DNA of 55,916 bases from Xanthobacteraceae bacterium (GTDB lineage Bacteria; Pseudomonadota; Alphaproteobacteria; Rhizobiales; Xanthobacteraceae): assembly GCA_031291445.1 (NCBI GenBank), contig JARLJA010000139.1, forward strand, positions 1 through 55,916. Direction: 5' to 3'. Positions within the stretch are counted from its first letter, which is position 1. Each line of letters starts with the position of its first letter. Position numbers and translations under genes: made by a program. The notes beneath the pieces were generated by a model, which saw nothing but the letters and a program-made list of their open reading frames with translations, searched no databases and was not told the DNA's origin. Below are positions 45,692 through 54,282 of the stretch, piece by piece.

Positions 45692-47463
45692 GCTGGACCT
45701 GCCTGGGCGACTTCGAGGTAGAACTTGTTCATGTCCCAGGCTCCCGTCGGGCAGCGCTCGGCGCACAGGCCGCAGTGCAAGCAGACGTCCTCGTCCTTGG
45801 CCATGACGCGGCCGGTCTTCAGGCCGTCGGCGACGTAGAGATCCTGGGCGAGATTCGTCGCCGGCGCGCGCAGCCGCTGGCGCAGGTCGGCCTCCTCGCC
45901 GTCCTGGGTGAAGGTGATGCAGTCCATCGGGCAGACGTCGACGCAGGCGTCGCATTCGATGCACAGCGGTGCGCTGAACACCGTCTGGACGTCGCAGTTG
46001 AGGCAGCGCCCGGCCTCGGCCAGCGCCAGCTTGGCATCGAAGCCGAGCTCGACCTCGGCCGCGATGTCGGCGAGCGCGGCGGCGTTGTCGCGATGGGGCA
46101 CCGCGTAGCGCTCGTCCGGCATCACCTCGTTCTTGTAGCTCCATTCGTGGATGCCCATCTTCTGGCTAACCAGTGTGACCGCCGGCTGCGGCCGATGGGC
46201 GACGTCCTCGTTGTGGAGCCACTTGTCGATCGACACCGCGGCCTCGTGGCCGTGGGCCACCGCCCAAATGATGTTCTTGGGGCCGAACGCGGCGTCGCCG
46301 GCGAAGAACACCTTGGGATTGGTCGACTGCAGCGTGACCTTGTCGATCACCGGCATGCCGTGGGCGTCGAAGGCGATGCCGGTGTCGCGCTCGATCCAGG
46401 GAAACGCGTTCTCCTGGCCGACCGCGACCAGCACGTCGTCGCATTCGAAATGCACGTCGGGTTCGCCCGCCGGCACCAGCTTGCGGCGGCCCTTGGCGTC
46501 GTATTCGGCCTTGACCTTCTCGAAGGTCACGCCGGTCAGCTTGCCGCCGGCATGGGTGAATTCCTTGGGCACCAGGAAATTGTGGATCGGGATGCCCTCG
46601 CGCGCGGCGTCTTCCTTCTCCCAGGGCGAGGCCTTCATCTCCTCGAAACCCGAGCGCACCACCACCTTGACGTCCTCGCCGCCGAGCCGGCGGGCGGACC
46701 GGCAGCAATCCATCGCGGTGTTGCCGCCGCCGAGCACGATGACACGCCTGCCGATGCGCTCGACATGGTTGAACGAGACGCTGGCGAGCCACTCGATGCC
46801 GATATGGATGTTGTCGGCGGCCTCGCGGCGGCCGGGAATGTCGAGGTCGCGGCCGCGCGGCGCGCCGCAGCCGACCACCACCGCGTCGAAGCCTTCGGCC
46901 AGCAGCGCCTTCATGCTGTCGACGCGGCTGCCCGAACGAAACTCGACGCCGAGGTCGAGCACGTAGCCGGTCTCCTCGTCGATCACGCTGTCGGGCAGGC
47001 GGAATTTCGGGATCTGGGTGCGCATCATGCCGCCGGCGCGGGTGTCGCCGTCGAACACCACGCAGGTGTAGCCGAGCGGCGCGAGGTCGCGCGCCACCGT
47101 CAGCGACGCCGGACCGGCGCCGACCAGCGCGACGCGCTTGCCGTTCTTCACCGCCGCCGGCTTCGGCAGACGGCCCTTGATGTCGTCCTTGTAGTCCGCG
47201 GCGACGCGCTTCAGCCGGCAGATCGCCACCGCCTCCTCCTCGACCCGCACGCGCCGGCAGGCCGGCTCGCAGGGCCGGTCGCAGGTGCGCCCGAGAATTC
47301 CGGGAAATACGTTGGAGCGCCAGTTGATCATGTAGGCGTCGCTGTAGCGGCCCGCCGCGATCAACCGGATGTATTCGGGAACGGGCGTGTGCGCGGGGCA
47401 GGCCCACTGGCAATCCACGACCTTGTGAAAATAGTCGGGTGCCGCGATGTCAGTCGGTGTCAT
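45682..47463 (-). CDS. GltD-like NAD(P)H:ferredoxin-type flavoprotein with added [4Fe-4S] domains
   Basis: A 593-residue protein. N-terminal Cys region (CQWACPAHTPVPEYI and CDRPCEPACRR) as in GltD. FAD motif GAGPASLTVARDLAPLG (about 115-131), NADPH motif GGGNTAMDCCRSARRLGGED (about 249-268), and a C-terminal pair of [4Fe-4S] sites: CIECDACVDVCPMDC and CLHCGLCAERCPTG. It is first in the operon with korA/korB and would link NAD(P)H to ferredoxin, as in KorC of the benzoyl-CoA pathway. Direction is not known. Upstream is a strong 9-bp-arm dyad. Confidence 0.87.
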   Translation of the reverse strand: MTPTDIAAPDYFHKVVDCQWACPAHTPVPEYIRLIAAGRYSDAYMINWRSNVFPGILGRTCDRPCEPACRRVRVEEEAVAICRLKRVAADYKDDIKGRLPKPAAVKNGKRVALVGAGPASLTVARDLAPLGYTCVVFDGDTRAGGMMRTQIPKFRLPDSVIDEETGYVLDLGVEFRSGSRVDSMKALLAEGFDAVVVGCGAPRGRDLDIPGRREAADNIHIGIEWLASVSFNHVERIGRRVIVLGGGNTAMDCCRSARRLGGEDVKVVVRSGFEEMKASPWEKEDAAREGIPIHNFLVPKEFTHAGGKLTGVTFEKVKAEYDAKGRRKLVPAGEPDVHFECDDVLVAVGQENAFPWIERDTGIAFDAHGMPVIDKVTLQSTNPKVFFAGDAAFGPKNIIWAVAHGHEAAVSIDKWLHNEDVAHRPQPAVTLVSQKMGIHEWSYKNEVMPDERYAVPHRDNAAALADIAAEVELGFDAKLALAEAGRCLNCDVQTVFSAPLCIECDACVDVCPMDCITFTQDGEEADLRQRLRAPATNLAQDLYVADGLKTGRVMAKDEDVCLHCGLCAERCPTGAWDMNKFYLEVAQAGPACR

Positions 47464-47538
47464 TCCTACCCTGTCCGCGATACTGGCACCGTGTGGAAAT
47501 TGCGCCGGTCCAGCATTTCTATAGGCTTAAATGATTGG

Positions 47539-47562
47539 CCGCATTGAATACGATCAATGCGG
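47539..47562. promoter_or_regulatory. Strong dyad upstream of the kor operon
   Basis: CCGCATTGA-ATACGA-TCAATGCGG, perfect 9-bp arms with a 6-bp spacer, 76 nt upstream of the flavoprotein start. Operator-like; the regulator is unknown. Confidence 0.6.
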
Positions 47563-47767
47563 GGGTGAAAAGACCAAAATTGCATGGCCTCCATGGGGCA
47601 TGGACGGCCTCGCCGTTCATCGGCATGGCAGCCCGGCCTCGCCGTCATTTGCACTGCAGCATGAATGGTTCCGCACCAGCGCAGCCGTCATGCAGCGTGC
47701 TCATTCGCATGCGGCGCCAACGCAGTCGGCGATCGCTTGAACGCTCCTCCGGCGGCGCTACACTTGC

Positions 47768-47783
47768 GTTCGCTTGTGCGAAC
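47768..47783. promoter_or_regulatory. Dyad upstream of MmgE/PrpD
   Basis: GTTCGC-TTGT-GCGAAC, perfect 6-bp arms, 113 nt upstream of the MmgE/PrpD start. Operator-like. Confidence 0.45.
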
Positions 47784-47895
47784 ACGTGGCAGCATGTGCA
47801 CAAGGTCGACGGCGCGCCAGCCGCGCGCCTAAAATGGAATTCAGGTCCCTTCGGCGCCGCCGGCGCGGGACTTCATCAGCAGGATACCTTGATCG

Positions 47896-49269
47896 ATGGC
47901 GCAAGAAACCGCGCGGCTCGCGGCCTATGTCGAGCAGCTGAAATTCGACGACATCCCTGCCGACGTGGTGGCGCGGGCCAAGATGCTGACGCTGGACTTC
48001 CTCGGCAGCGCGGTGCGCGCGCGCCGCGAGGCCGATTCGACGCCGTCGCTGCTCGCCATGCTCAAGACGCTCGGCCTCGACGGCGGCGGCGACGTCGCCG
48101 TGGTCGGCGACAGCCGGACCTATTCGCCGGCGGTGGCGGCGCTGCTCAACGGCGCGCTCGGCCACTCGCTCGACTTCGACGACACCCACGCCGATTCCTC
48201 GCTGCATCCCAGCGCCCCGGTGGTGCCGGCGGCGCTGGCGGTGGGCGAGATGACCGGCGCGTCGGGACGCGACGTGATGACCGCGATCGTCGCCGGCTAC
48301 GAGGTGTGCTGCCGGCTCGGCAACGCGCTCGACCCGACCTCGCACTATGCCCGCGGCTTCCACCCGACCGCGACCGCGGGCACCTTCGGCGCGGCAGCCG
48401 CCGCCGGCAAGCTGTTCGGGCTGTCGCAGCAACAGCTGATCTCGGCGTTCGGCGTCTCCGGCAGCCAGGCCGCGGGCTCGCTGCAGTTCCTGGTCAACGG
48501 CGCCTGGAACAAGCGCTACCAGGTCGGCGCCGCGGCGATGAACGGCGTGATCGCGGCGACGCTGGCGCGCGAGGGTTTTCTCGGCGCCACCGAATCGATC
48601 GAGGGCAAGCACGGGCTCCTGGTCGGCTACACCGATCACGCCGATCCGGCGAAGGCGATCGCGGGGCTGGGCCACGTCTACGAGACCATGAAGATCGGCG
48701 TCAAACCCTATCCCAGCTGCCGCTACACCCACGCCGCCATCGAGACCCTGATCGCCATGCGGCGCGACTACAATCTGACGCCCGACCAGGTGACCAGGGT
48801 CGAGATCGGCCTGCACCGCAACGGCATCACGCTGACCGGCGACCCTGCCACCAAGCGCCATCCCACCAGCATCGTCGGCGGCCAGTTCTCGATGTTCTTC
48901 ACCGCGGCGCTGGCGCTCGACCAGGGCTCGTTCGGCTGGGACGACTACGCACGCCTCGGCGATCCGGCGCTCAACGCCATCGCCGACCGCATCGAGGTGG
49001 TGCAGGACGATCGCCTGGAAGCCGGGCGCACCCATCCGTTCGGCGCCCGCGTCACCGTCGCCAGCGGCGAGGCAAGCCACGAGCGGCTGCTGGTCGATCC
49101 GCCGGGCGAGCCGTCGGCCTTCCCCACGCCCGAAGCGATGCGGCAGAAATTCCTGCAGCTGGCGCGCCCGGTGCTCGACCGCCGCGCCGACGCCTTCGCC
49201 GACGCGGTGCTCGCGCTCGAGAGTTTTGCGCGGGTCACCGAGGTGACGCGGCTCGGGCAGTTGGGCTGA
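47896..49269 (+). CDS. MmgE/PrpD family protein
   Basis: A 457-residue protein. PADVVARAKMLTLDFLGSAV, LLNGALGHSLDFDDTHADSS, LHPSAPVVPAALAVGE and KPYPSCRYTHAAIETLIAM are characteristic of this family, which includes 2-methylcitrate dehydratase and immunoresponsive gene 1. The catalytic context (FDDTH and SLHPSAP) is intact. Function here is open; aconitate/itaconate-type or methylcitrate dehydration is possible. Single gene, divergent from the kor operon; AGGAT upstream of ATG. Confidence 0.87.
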   Translation: MAQETARLAAYVEQLKFDDIPADVVARAKMLTLDFLGSAVRARREADSTPSLLAMLKTLGLDGGGDVAVVGDSRTYSPAVAALLNGALGHSLDFDDTHADSSLHPSAPVVPAALAVGEMTGASGRDVMTAIVAGYEVCCRLGNALDPTSHYARGFHPTATAGTFGAAAAAGKLFGLSQQQLISAFGVSGSQAAGSLQFLVNGAWNKRYQVGAAAMNGVIAATLAREGFLGATESIEGKHGLLVGYTDHADPAKAIAGLGHVYETMKIGVKPYPSCRYTHAAIETLIAMRRDYNLTPDQVTRVEIGLHRNGITLTGDPATKRHPTSIVGGQFSMFFTAALALDQGSFGWDDYARLGDPALNAIADRIEVVQDDRLEAGRTHPFGARVTVASGEASHERLLVDPPGEPSAFPTPEAMRQKFLQLARPVLDRRADAFADAVLALESFARVTEVTRLGQLG

Positions 49270-49302
49270 GGTTTGGGAGCGGAGACGCTGCGATCCCCCC
49301 TT

Positions 49303-49396
49303 CGTCATTGCCGGCCTTGACCCGGCAATCCACTCTTCACTTCTGGCAACGTCGGCAAAAAAGCGTGGACCCGCGGGTCAAGCCCGCGGGTGACGC
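49303..49396. repeat. Paired-hairpin dispersed repeat, copy 2
   Basis: 94-bp copy of the element at 37141-37232: TTGCCGG-CCTTGA-CCCGGCAA-type left hairpin and ACCCGCGGG-TCAAG-CCCGCGGGT right hairpin, framed by CGTCA and TGACG. It lies just after the MmgE/PrpD stop, between convergent genes, as does copy 1. Confidence 0.85.
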
Positions 49397-49425
49397 TGAA
49401 AGACATTGCATCACCACGACATTCC

Positions 49426-50187
49426 TCAAATCGCCCCGAAATCCCCGCCCCGGCCCAGCCCCGAGGAAAACCGCGCCGCGCCCTTGGCGGCTTCCGCGCG
49501 CAGCGGGCCTTCGCCGCCCTCGCCCTCGTGGCGCAGCGCGGTGACCAGATCATCGTCCCATTGCCGGTAGCTCGACAGCCGGTCGGCGCGCATGCAGGCC
49601 TGGGGAAAGCGCGCGAGCTGCGCGGCGAGCGCCTCGGCTTCGGCGCGCGCGGTGCCCTCGGCGACTACGCGGTTGGCGAGCCCGATCGCCAGCGCCTCCT
49701 CCGCCATCACCGGGCGTCCGGTGAGGATCATGTCGAGCGCCCGGCTCTGCCCGATCAGGCGCGGCAGCCGCACCGTGCCGCCGTCGATCAGCGGCACGCC
49801 CCAGCGCCGGCAGAACACGCCGAACATCGCGGTGGTCGAGGCCACGCGCAGGTCGCACCACAGCGCCAGTTCGAGCCCGCCGGCCACCGCCGGGCCTTCC
49901 ACCGCCGCGATCACGGGCTTTCCCAACAGCATGCGTGACGGGCCCATGGGGCCCTCGCCATTGGGATCGTGGTTGGTCGCGCCCGTCACCGTCTTGAGAT
50001 CGTAGCCCGCGCAGAACGCGCCGCCGGCGCCGGTGAGCACGGCGACGTCGGCGTCCTCGTCGGCGTCGAACTCCTTGAACGCCGCGCGCAACGCGAGCGC
50101 GGTCTCGTGGTCGACGGCGTTGCGGCATTCCGGCCGGTTGATGATGACGGTGGTGACGCGCGCGTTGCGCTCGACGACGACTTTCAT
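49426..50187 (-). CDS. Crotonase-family protein
   Basis: A 253-residue enoyl-CoA hydratase-fold protein. Oxyanion-hole segments FCAGYDLKT and GPAVAGGLELALWCD are present. First catalytic Glu is Glu106. The second, usually Glu in QPE, is Cys126 (GVFCRRWG). This FCRRWGVPLIDGG pattern defines a branch with uncharacterised chemistry. Start ATG at 50187 was chosen since AGGGAG lies 5 nt upstream; a GTG 6 nt earlier is too close to it. Single gene, divergent from the pirin gene. Confidence 0.85.
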   Translation of the reverse strand: MKVVVERNARVTTVIINRPECRNAVDHETALALRAAFKEFDADEDADVAVLTGAGGAFCAGYDLKTVTGATNHDPNGEGPMGPSRMLLGKPVIAAVEGPAVAGGLELALWCDLRVASTTAMFGVFCRRWGVPLIDGGTVRLPRLIGQSRALDMILTGRPVMAEEALAIGLANRVVAEGTARAEAEALAAQLARFPQACMRADRLSSYRQWDDDLVTALRHEGEGGEGPLRAEAAKGAARFSSGLGRGGDFGAI

Positions 50188-50388
50188 GGCCACTCCCTAT
50201 GAATCGGATCCCGATCGTCAGATCTTGCGTTCGCGGCGTCGGCGCGGGATGTCCGTCATCGGCATGGCCGATCCTCCCTCGCGTTCTTATGATTGCCGGA
50301 TCATGTTCCGGTTCCCTGGCCAGCGTTGACGTCCGACGACTTCCTGTCAAGATCGCGGCTTCCCGACTTGCGTGACGGAGTGATGACG

Positions 50389-51303
50389 ATGAGCTGGCTT
50401 CCCACGTCCGACCCCGCGCTCGGCGAGACGTCCTGCGATGCGCTGGACCTCGTCATCGTGCCGCGGGTGCGCGACCTCGGCGACGGCTTCGCCGTGCGCC
50501 GCGCGCTGCCCCACGGCAAGCGGCAGATGGTCGGCCCCTTCATCTTCTTCGACCACTTCGGACCGGTGCAGTTCATCGCCGGCAAGGGCATGGACGTGCG
50601 GCCGCATCCCCATATCGGGCTCGCCACCGTGACCTACCTGTTCGACGGCCACATCATGCATCGCGACAGCGAGGGCAACATCCAGGAGATCATGCCCGGC
50701 GCCATGAACCTGATGACCGCGGGCCGCGGCATCGCCCATTCCGAGCGCACGCCGGACGTCGAGCGTGCCGCCGGGCAGACCATGCTGGGACTGCAGAGCT
50801 GGATCGCGCTGCCGGCCGGGCGCGAGGAGATCGATCCCTCGTTCCAGCATTTCGATGCCGCGCGCCTGCCGGTGGTGATCGACAATGGCGTCCGCGCCCG
50901 CGTCATCGCCGGCTCGGCCTTCGGCGCCACCTCGCCGGTCGACATGGTGTCGCCGTGGTTCTACGTCGAGGTCAGCCTCGCCGCCGGCCACAGTGCCCCG
51001 CTCGACGCCGACCACGAGGAGCGCGCGATCTACCTGGTCGACGGCACGGTGGAGATCGCCGGCGACCGCTTCGAGGGCCCGAGGCTCCTGATCTTCCGGC
51101 CCGGCGACCGCATCACGGTGCGCGCGGAGACGGCCACCCGCATGATGTTCCTGGGCGGCACCGCGCTGGAAGGCCCGCGCCACATCTGGTGGAACTTCGT
51201 CTCCTCCAGCCGGGAGCGCATCGAGCAGGCCAAGGCCGACTGGAAGGCCGGCCGCTTCGCCGCCGTGCCCGAGGAGCACGAGTTCATCCCGTTGCCGGAA
51301 TGA
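50389..51303 (+). CDS. Pirin family protein
   Basis: A 304-residue bicupin. The metal-binding N-cupin has RPHPHIGLATVTYLFDG and GRGIAHSERTPD, with three His and one Glu as in human pirin and quercetinase-like pirins. The C-cupin lies at about 185-285. Known pirins are quercetin dioxygenases or regulators of metabolic enzymes. ATG at 50389 was chosen since GGAG is 8 nt upstream; an ATG 6 nt earlier is too close to it. Neighbours do not indicate a substrate. Confidence 0.87.
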   Translation: MSWLPTSDPALGETSCDALDLVIVPRVRDLGDGFAVRRALPHGKRQMVGPFIFFDHFGPVQFIAGKGMDVRPHPHIGLATVTYLFDGHIMHRDSEGNIQEIMPGAMNLMTAGRGIAHSERTPDVERAAGQTMLGLQSWIALPAGREEIDPSFQHFDAARLPVVIDNGVRARVIAGSAFGATSPVDMVSPWFYVEVSLAAGHSAPLDADHEERAIYLVDGTVEIAGDRFEGPRLLIFRPGDRITVRAETATRMMFLGGTALEGPRHIWWNFVSSSRERIEQAKADWKAGRFAAVPEEHEFIPLPE

Positions 51304-51344
51304 CGGAAAAAGCGCGGTCGTCAACGATCGCGCCGCACACCGGC

Positions 51345-52838
51345 TCAGATCCCCGCCATCATGATGTACTTGATCTCGACGAACTCCTCCATGCCGTGGT
51401 GGGAGCCCTCGCGGCCGAGGCCGGACTCCTTGACGCCGCCGAACGGCGCCACCTCGACCGTGATCAGCCCGGTGTTGACGCCGACCATGCCGCTTTCCAG
51501 CGCTTCCGCCACCCGCCACACCCGGCCGAGATCGCGGGCGTAGAAATACGACGCCAGCCCGAACGGCGAGGCGTTGGCCATGGCGATGACGTCGGCCTCG
51601 TCCTTGAAGCGATAGACCGGCGCCAGCGGCCCGAAGGTTTCCTCGCGCGACACCAGCGCCTCGACCGGCACGTCGGCCAGCACCGTGGGCTCGAAGAAGG
51701 AGTGCCCGAGCGCATGACGCCTGCCGCCGGTGATGACGCGGGCGCCGTGCGCCACCGCATCGGCGATGTGCTGCTCGACCTTCTTCACCGCCTTGTCGGT
51801 GATCAGCGGGCCCTGCACCACGCCGTCGTCGACGCCGTTGCCGACCTTCATCGCCTTGACCTTGGCGGCGAGCTTGTCGACGAAGGCGTCGTAGATCTCG
51901 TCCTGGGCGTAGATCCGGTTGGCGCAGACGCAGGTCTGGCCCATGTTGCGGAACTTGGAGATCATCGCGCCCTCGACCGCGGCGTCGAGGTCGGCGTCGT
52001 CGAACACGATGAACGGCGCGTTGCCGCCGAGCTCCAGCCCGAGCCGCTTCACGCCGACCGCGGCCTGCTGGTACAGGATCTTGCCGACCGCGGTCGAGCC
52101 GGTGAAGCCGAGCACCCGCACCGCCGGATGCTCGCACAGCACCTTGCCGATCGGCGAGGCCTCGCCGGTGAGCACGTTGAGCACGCCCCTGGGGAAGCCG
52201 GCCTTCTCGGCCAGCGCGGCCAGCGCGAACGCCGACAGCGGCGTCTCGCCCGCGGGCTTGAGCACCACCGTGCAGCCGGCCGCCAGCGCCGGCGACACCT
52301 TGCGGGTGATCATGGAGCACGGGAAATTCCACGGCGTGATGGCGCCGGCAACGCCGATCGGCTGGCGGATGGTGACGATCCGCGCATCGTTGCGCGGCGA
52401 GGGAATGGTCTCGCCATAGATCCGGCGGGCCTCCTCGGCGAAGAACTCGACATAGGCCGCGCCGATGTCGATCTCGCCGCGCGCTTCCGCCAGCGGCTTG
52501 CCCTGCTCGGAGGTCAGGATCAGCGCGAGGTCGTCGCGGTTGGCGGCGATGAGGTCGAACCACTTGCGCAGCAGCACGGCACGCTGCTTGGCGGTGGTCT
52601 TCGACCAGGTCTTGAAGGCGCGCTCGGCGGCCTCGACCGCGCGGGTGGCTTCCGCGGCGCCGAGCCACGGCACGTTGGCGATCACGGCGCCGGTGGCGGG
52701 ATTGTCGACCGGCGCGGACGGTTCGCCCACCCACTCGCCGTCGATGAAGCAGCGGTCGCGCAGCAGCGAGGGGTCGCGCAGGCGGTCACGCAGGGCGTCG
52801 AATGCGGCCGTGCGGGCGGCCGAAGTGGCTGGTGTCAT
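51345..52838 (-). CDS. gabD: Succinate-semialdehyde dehydrogenase (NAD(P)+), GabD type
   Basis: A 497-residue aldehyde dehydrogenase, oxidising succinate semialdehyde to succinate. Catalytic Cys303 (GQTCVCANRI), general base Glu269 (LELGGNAP) and Asn171 (TPWNFP) are present; Cys305 follows as in the redox-switch SSADHs. C-terminus ends KESGLGREGSHHGMEEFVEI. Substrate is from family similarity. A 12-bp tandem repeat with 21-bp spacing is in the upstream gap. Convergent with the pirin gene (41 nt). Confidence 0.88.
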   Translation of the reverse strand: MTPATSAARTAAFDALRDRLRDPSLLRDRCFIDGEWVGEPSAPVDNPATGAVIANVPWLGAAEATRAVEAAERAFKTWSKTTAKQRAVLLRKWFDLIAANRDDLALILTSEQGKPLAEARGEIDIGAAYVEFFAEEARRIYGETIPSPRNDARIVTIRQPIGVAGAITPWNFPCSMITRKVSPALAAGCTVVLKPAGETPLSAFALAALAEKAGFPRGVLNVLTGEASPIGKVLCEHPAVRVLGFTGSTAVGKILYQQAAVGVKRLGLELGGNAPFIVFDDADLDAAVEGAMISKFRNMGQTCVCANRIYAQDEIYDAFVDKLAAKVKAMKVGNGVDDGVVQGPLITDKAVKKVEQHIADAVAHGARVITGGRRHALGHSFFEPTVLADVPVEALVSREETFGPLAPVYRFKDEADVIAMANASPFGLASYFYARDLGRVWRVAEALESGMVGVNTGLITVEVAPFGGVKESGLGREGSHHGMEEFVEIKYIMMAGI

Positions 52839-53111
52839 GGCATGATCTCCCTCGATCCGGGTGCGGGCCGGACCTTCGCGCCGCCCACGGCGCCGTGTCA
52901 ATGCACGCGGTTGCGGGGACTCGTTCAAACCTGCCTGATCGGGACGACCGGCTGCTCCTGGAGTGAACAACAGCGACAAAACGCACCACGCAGGGCAGAA
53001 AACGCACCACCGCATCGGTAACGGAACGCGCGGTCGCGGGTTCCGCTGCGGCTGGAATGAGCCGGCACGGCGTAAAACGAGACAGCGATGCAGGATTGCG
53101 ACGCGAAAGGA
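52839..53111. promoter_or_regulatory. Upstream region of gabD with a tandem repeat
   Basis: AAAACGCACCAC occurs at 52978-52989 and 52999-53010, a 21-bp spacing (two helical turns), about 140-172 nt upstream of gabD. No gene seen in the 273-nt gap. Confidence 0.5.
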
Positions 53112-54029
53112 TTACGCGTCGAGATCGACGGCGCGGCGGTCGCGGCCCGTTTCCTCATCCTCGGCGGCCGCGGAATGCAGCAGCGAGGTCAGGCCCTCGA
53201 GGACCGGCGCCAGCGGCGCCTCGGGCGTTTCGAAGATTCCCTCTGGAAAGGGACCGTTCTCGGCCGCCACCTCCGCGAGCGGCTTCGGTCGGTCGGCCCA
53301 GTGCAGCGCGGTGTAGTCGAAGCCGTATTCGATGGTCGGCTTGACGATGGCGAAATAGGGCGAGATGTCGAAATCGCGCGGCATGTAGAGCGAGGAATCG
53401 CGGATGTGCAGGATCTCGCGCCGGGCCTGGCGGCTGCCGGCCTCGGTGATCTTGGGCAGGATCGGATAGCGCACCGCGCCGAAGGCCTGCGCGATCAGCG
53501 CCGAACAGATGATCTTGGTCGGGTCGCCCGATCCCAGCGCGATCATGCGCCGGCGGAAGCGCTGCGGCACCGGCAGCGGAACCAGGAAGCGCATCAGGTC
53601 GAGGATGTTCTTGGTGTCGTAGCCGAACCCGATGCGGTTGATGGCGTAGCGGCACACCGTGACGCGGTCCTCGTAGGACAGGCCGATCGGCCGGCAGACC
53701 CGGGTGTGAAAGCTGAAATATTTCGACAGCGGCGCCGAGGTCACGCCCTCGCCGACATTGGCCTCGATCAGGACGTGGGGTTCGCCATCGGGTTCGCACA
53801 CGCCATCGATCGGCTCGACGCACAGCGCGGCATGGGACCAGGTCGACTGGGTGAGGTATTTGATGATGCTGGCGACCTGGCTGTTGCCTTCGACCAGCAG
53901 CACGTCGCCGGGCTGCAGCAGCGCCCGCAGCCGCTGGGGATCGCTCGGCGTGAACGGCTCGTAGCCGGGAATCTCCTTCTGGAGATAGCCCGCGATCAGC
54001 TTTCCGATCCGGTCGAGCACGAAGCCCAT
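53112..54029 (-). CDS. YiiX/DUF830-type NlpC/P60-like cysteine hydrolase
   Basis: A 305-residue protein with a permuted papain-like fold. GDVLLVEGNSQVASI leads to TQSTWSHAALCV (His66), then VLIEANVGEG (Glu89) and KIICSALIAQAF (Cys175), giving a plausible His-Glu-Cys triad. Relatives are amidases or acyltransferases acting on cell-wall or lipid substrates. No signal peptide is visible. ATG 54029 has GGGGAG upstream. The 60 C-terminal residues are less conserved and acidic. Single gene, divergent from the flavin oxidase gene. Confidence 0.82.
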   Translation of the reverse strand: MGFVLDRIGKLIAGYLQKEIPGYEPFTPSDPQRLRALLQPGDVLLVEGNSQVASIIKYLTQSTWSHAALCVEPIDGVCEPDGEPHVLIEANVGEGVTSAPLSKYFSFHTRVCRPIGLSYEDRVTVCRYAINRIGFGYDTKNILDLMRFLVPLPVPQRFRRRMIALGSGDPTKIICSALIAQAFGAVRYPILPKITEAGSRQARREILHIRDSSLYMPRDFDISPYFAIVKPTIEYGFDYTALHWADRPKPLAEVAAENGPFPEGIFETPEAPLAPVLEGLTSLLHSAAAEDEETGRDRRAVDLDA

Positions 54030-54282
54030 GGTGGTTTCTCCCCGCGCGCGGCTCTTTGTCTTCGGGCCGGCGGCCCCTTCCCCGTCGCGCTCACTATGGC
54101 AAACAGCCATTGCGAATTGGTTCATCGAAGACGGGGGCGGATTTAAGCGACCGTTCACCATGAGTGTTGCCGGGGGCCCTCCATTACGGCAAGTTCGGCC
54201 GCCGTTCCAGTTGCCGCGGGCGACTTGAACGATTCTTGATCGGCCGGCCTCCGTCGACCGGCAAAGCTTCGGAAACCATGCC

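Larger units (their letters stand above)
47464..47895. promoter_or_regulatory. Divergent promoter between the kor operon and MmgE/PrpD
   Basis: A 432-nt gap holding the dyads at 47539-47562 and 47768-47783. No gene is convincing: open frames in both strands lack protein-like composition. Confidence 0.5.

Noticed and set aside
47466-47740. Small open frames in the kor/MmgE gap
   Set aside because: Both strands open, no ribosome sites, composition unlike neighbours; the region reads better as regulatory DNA.
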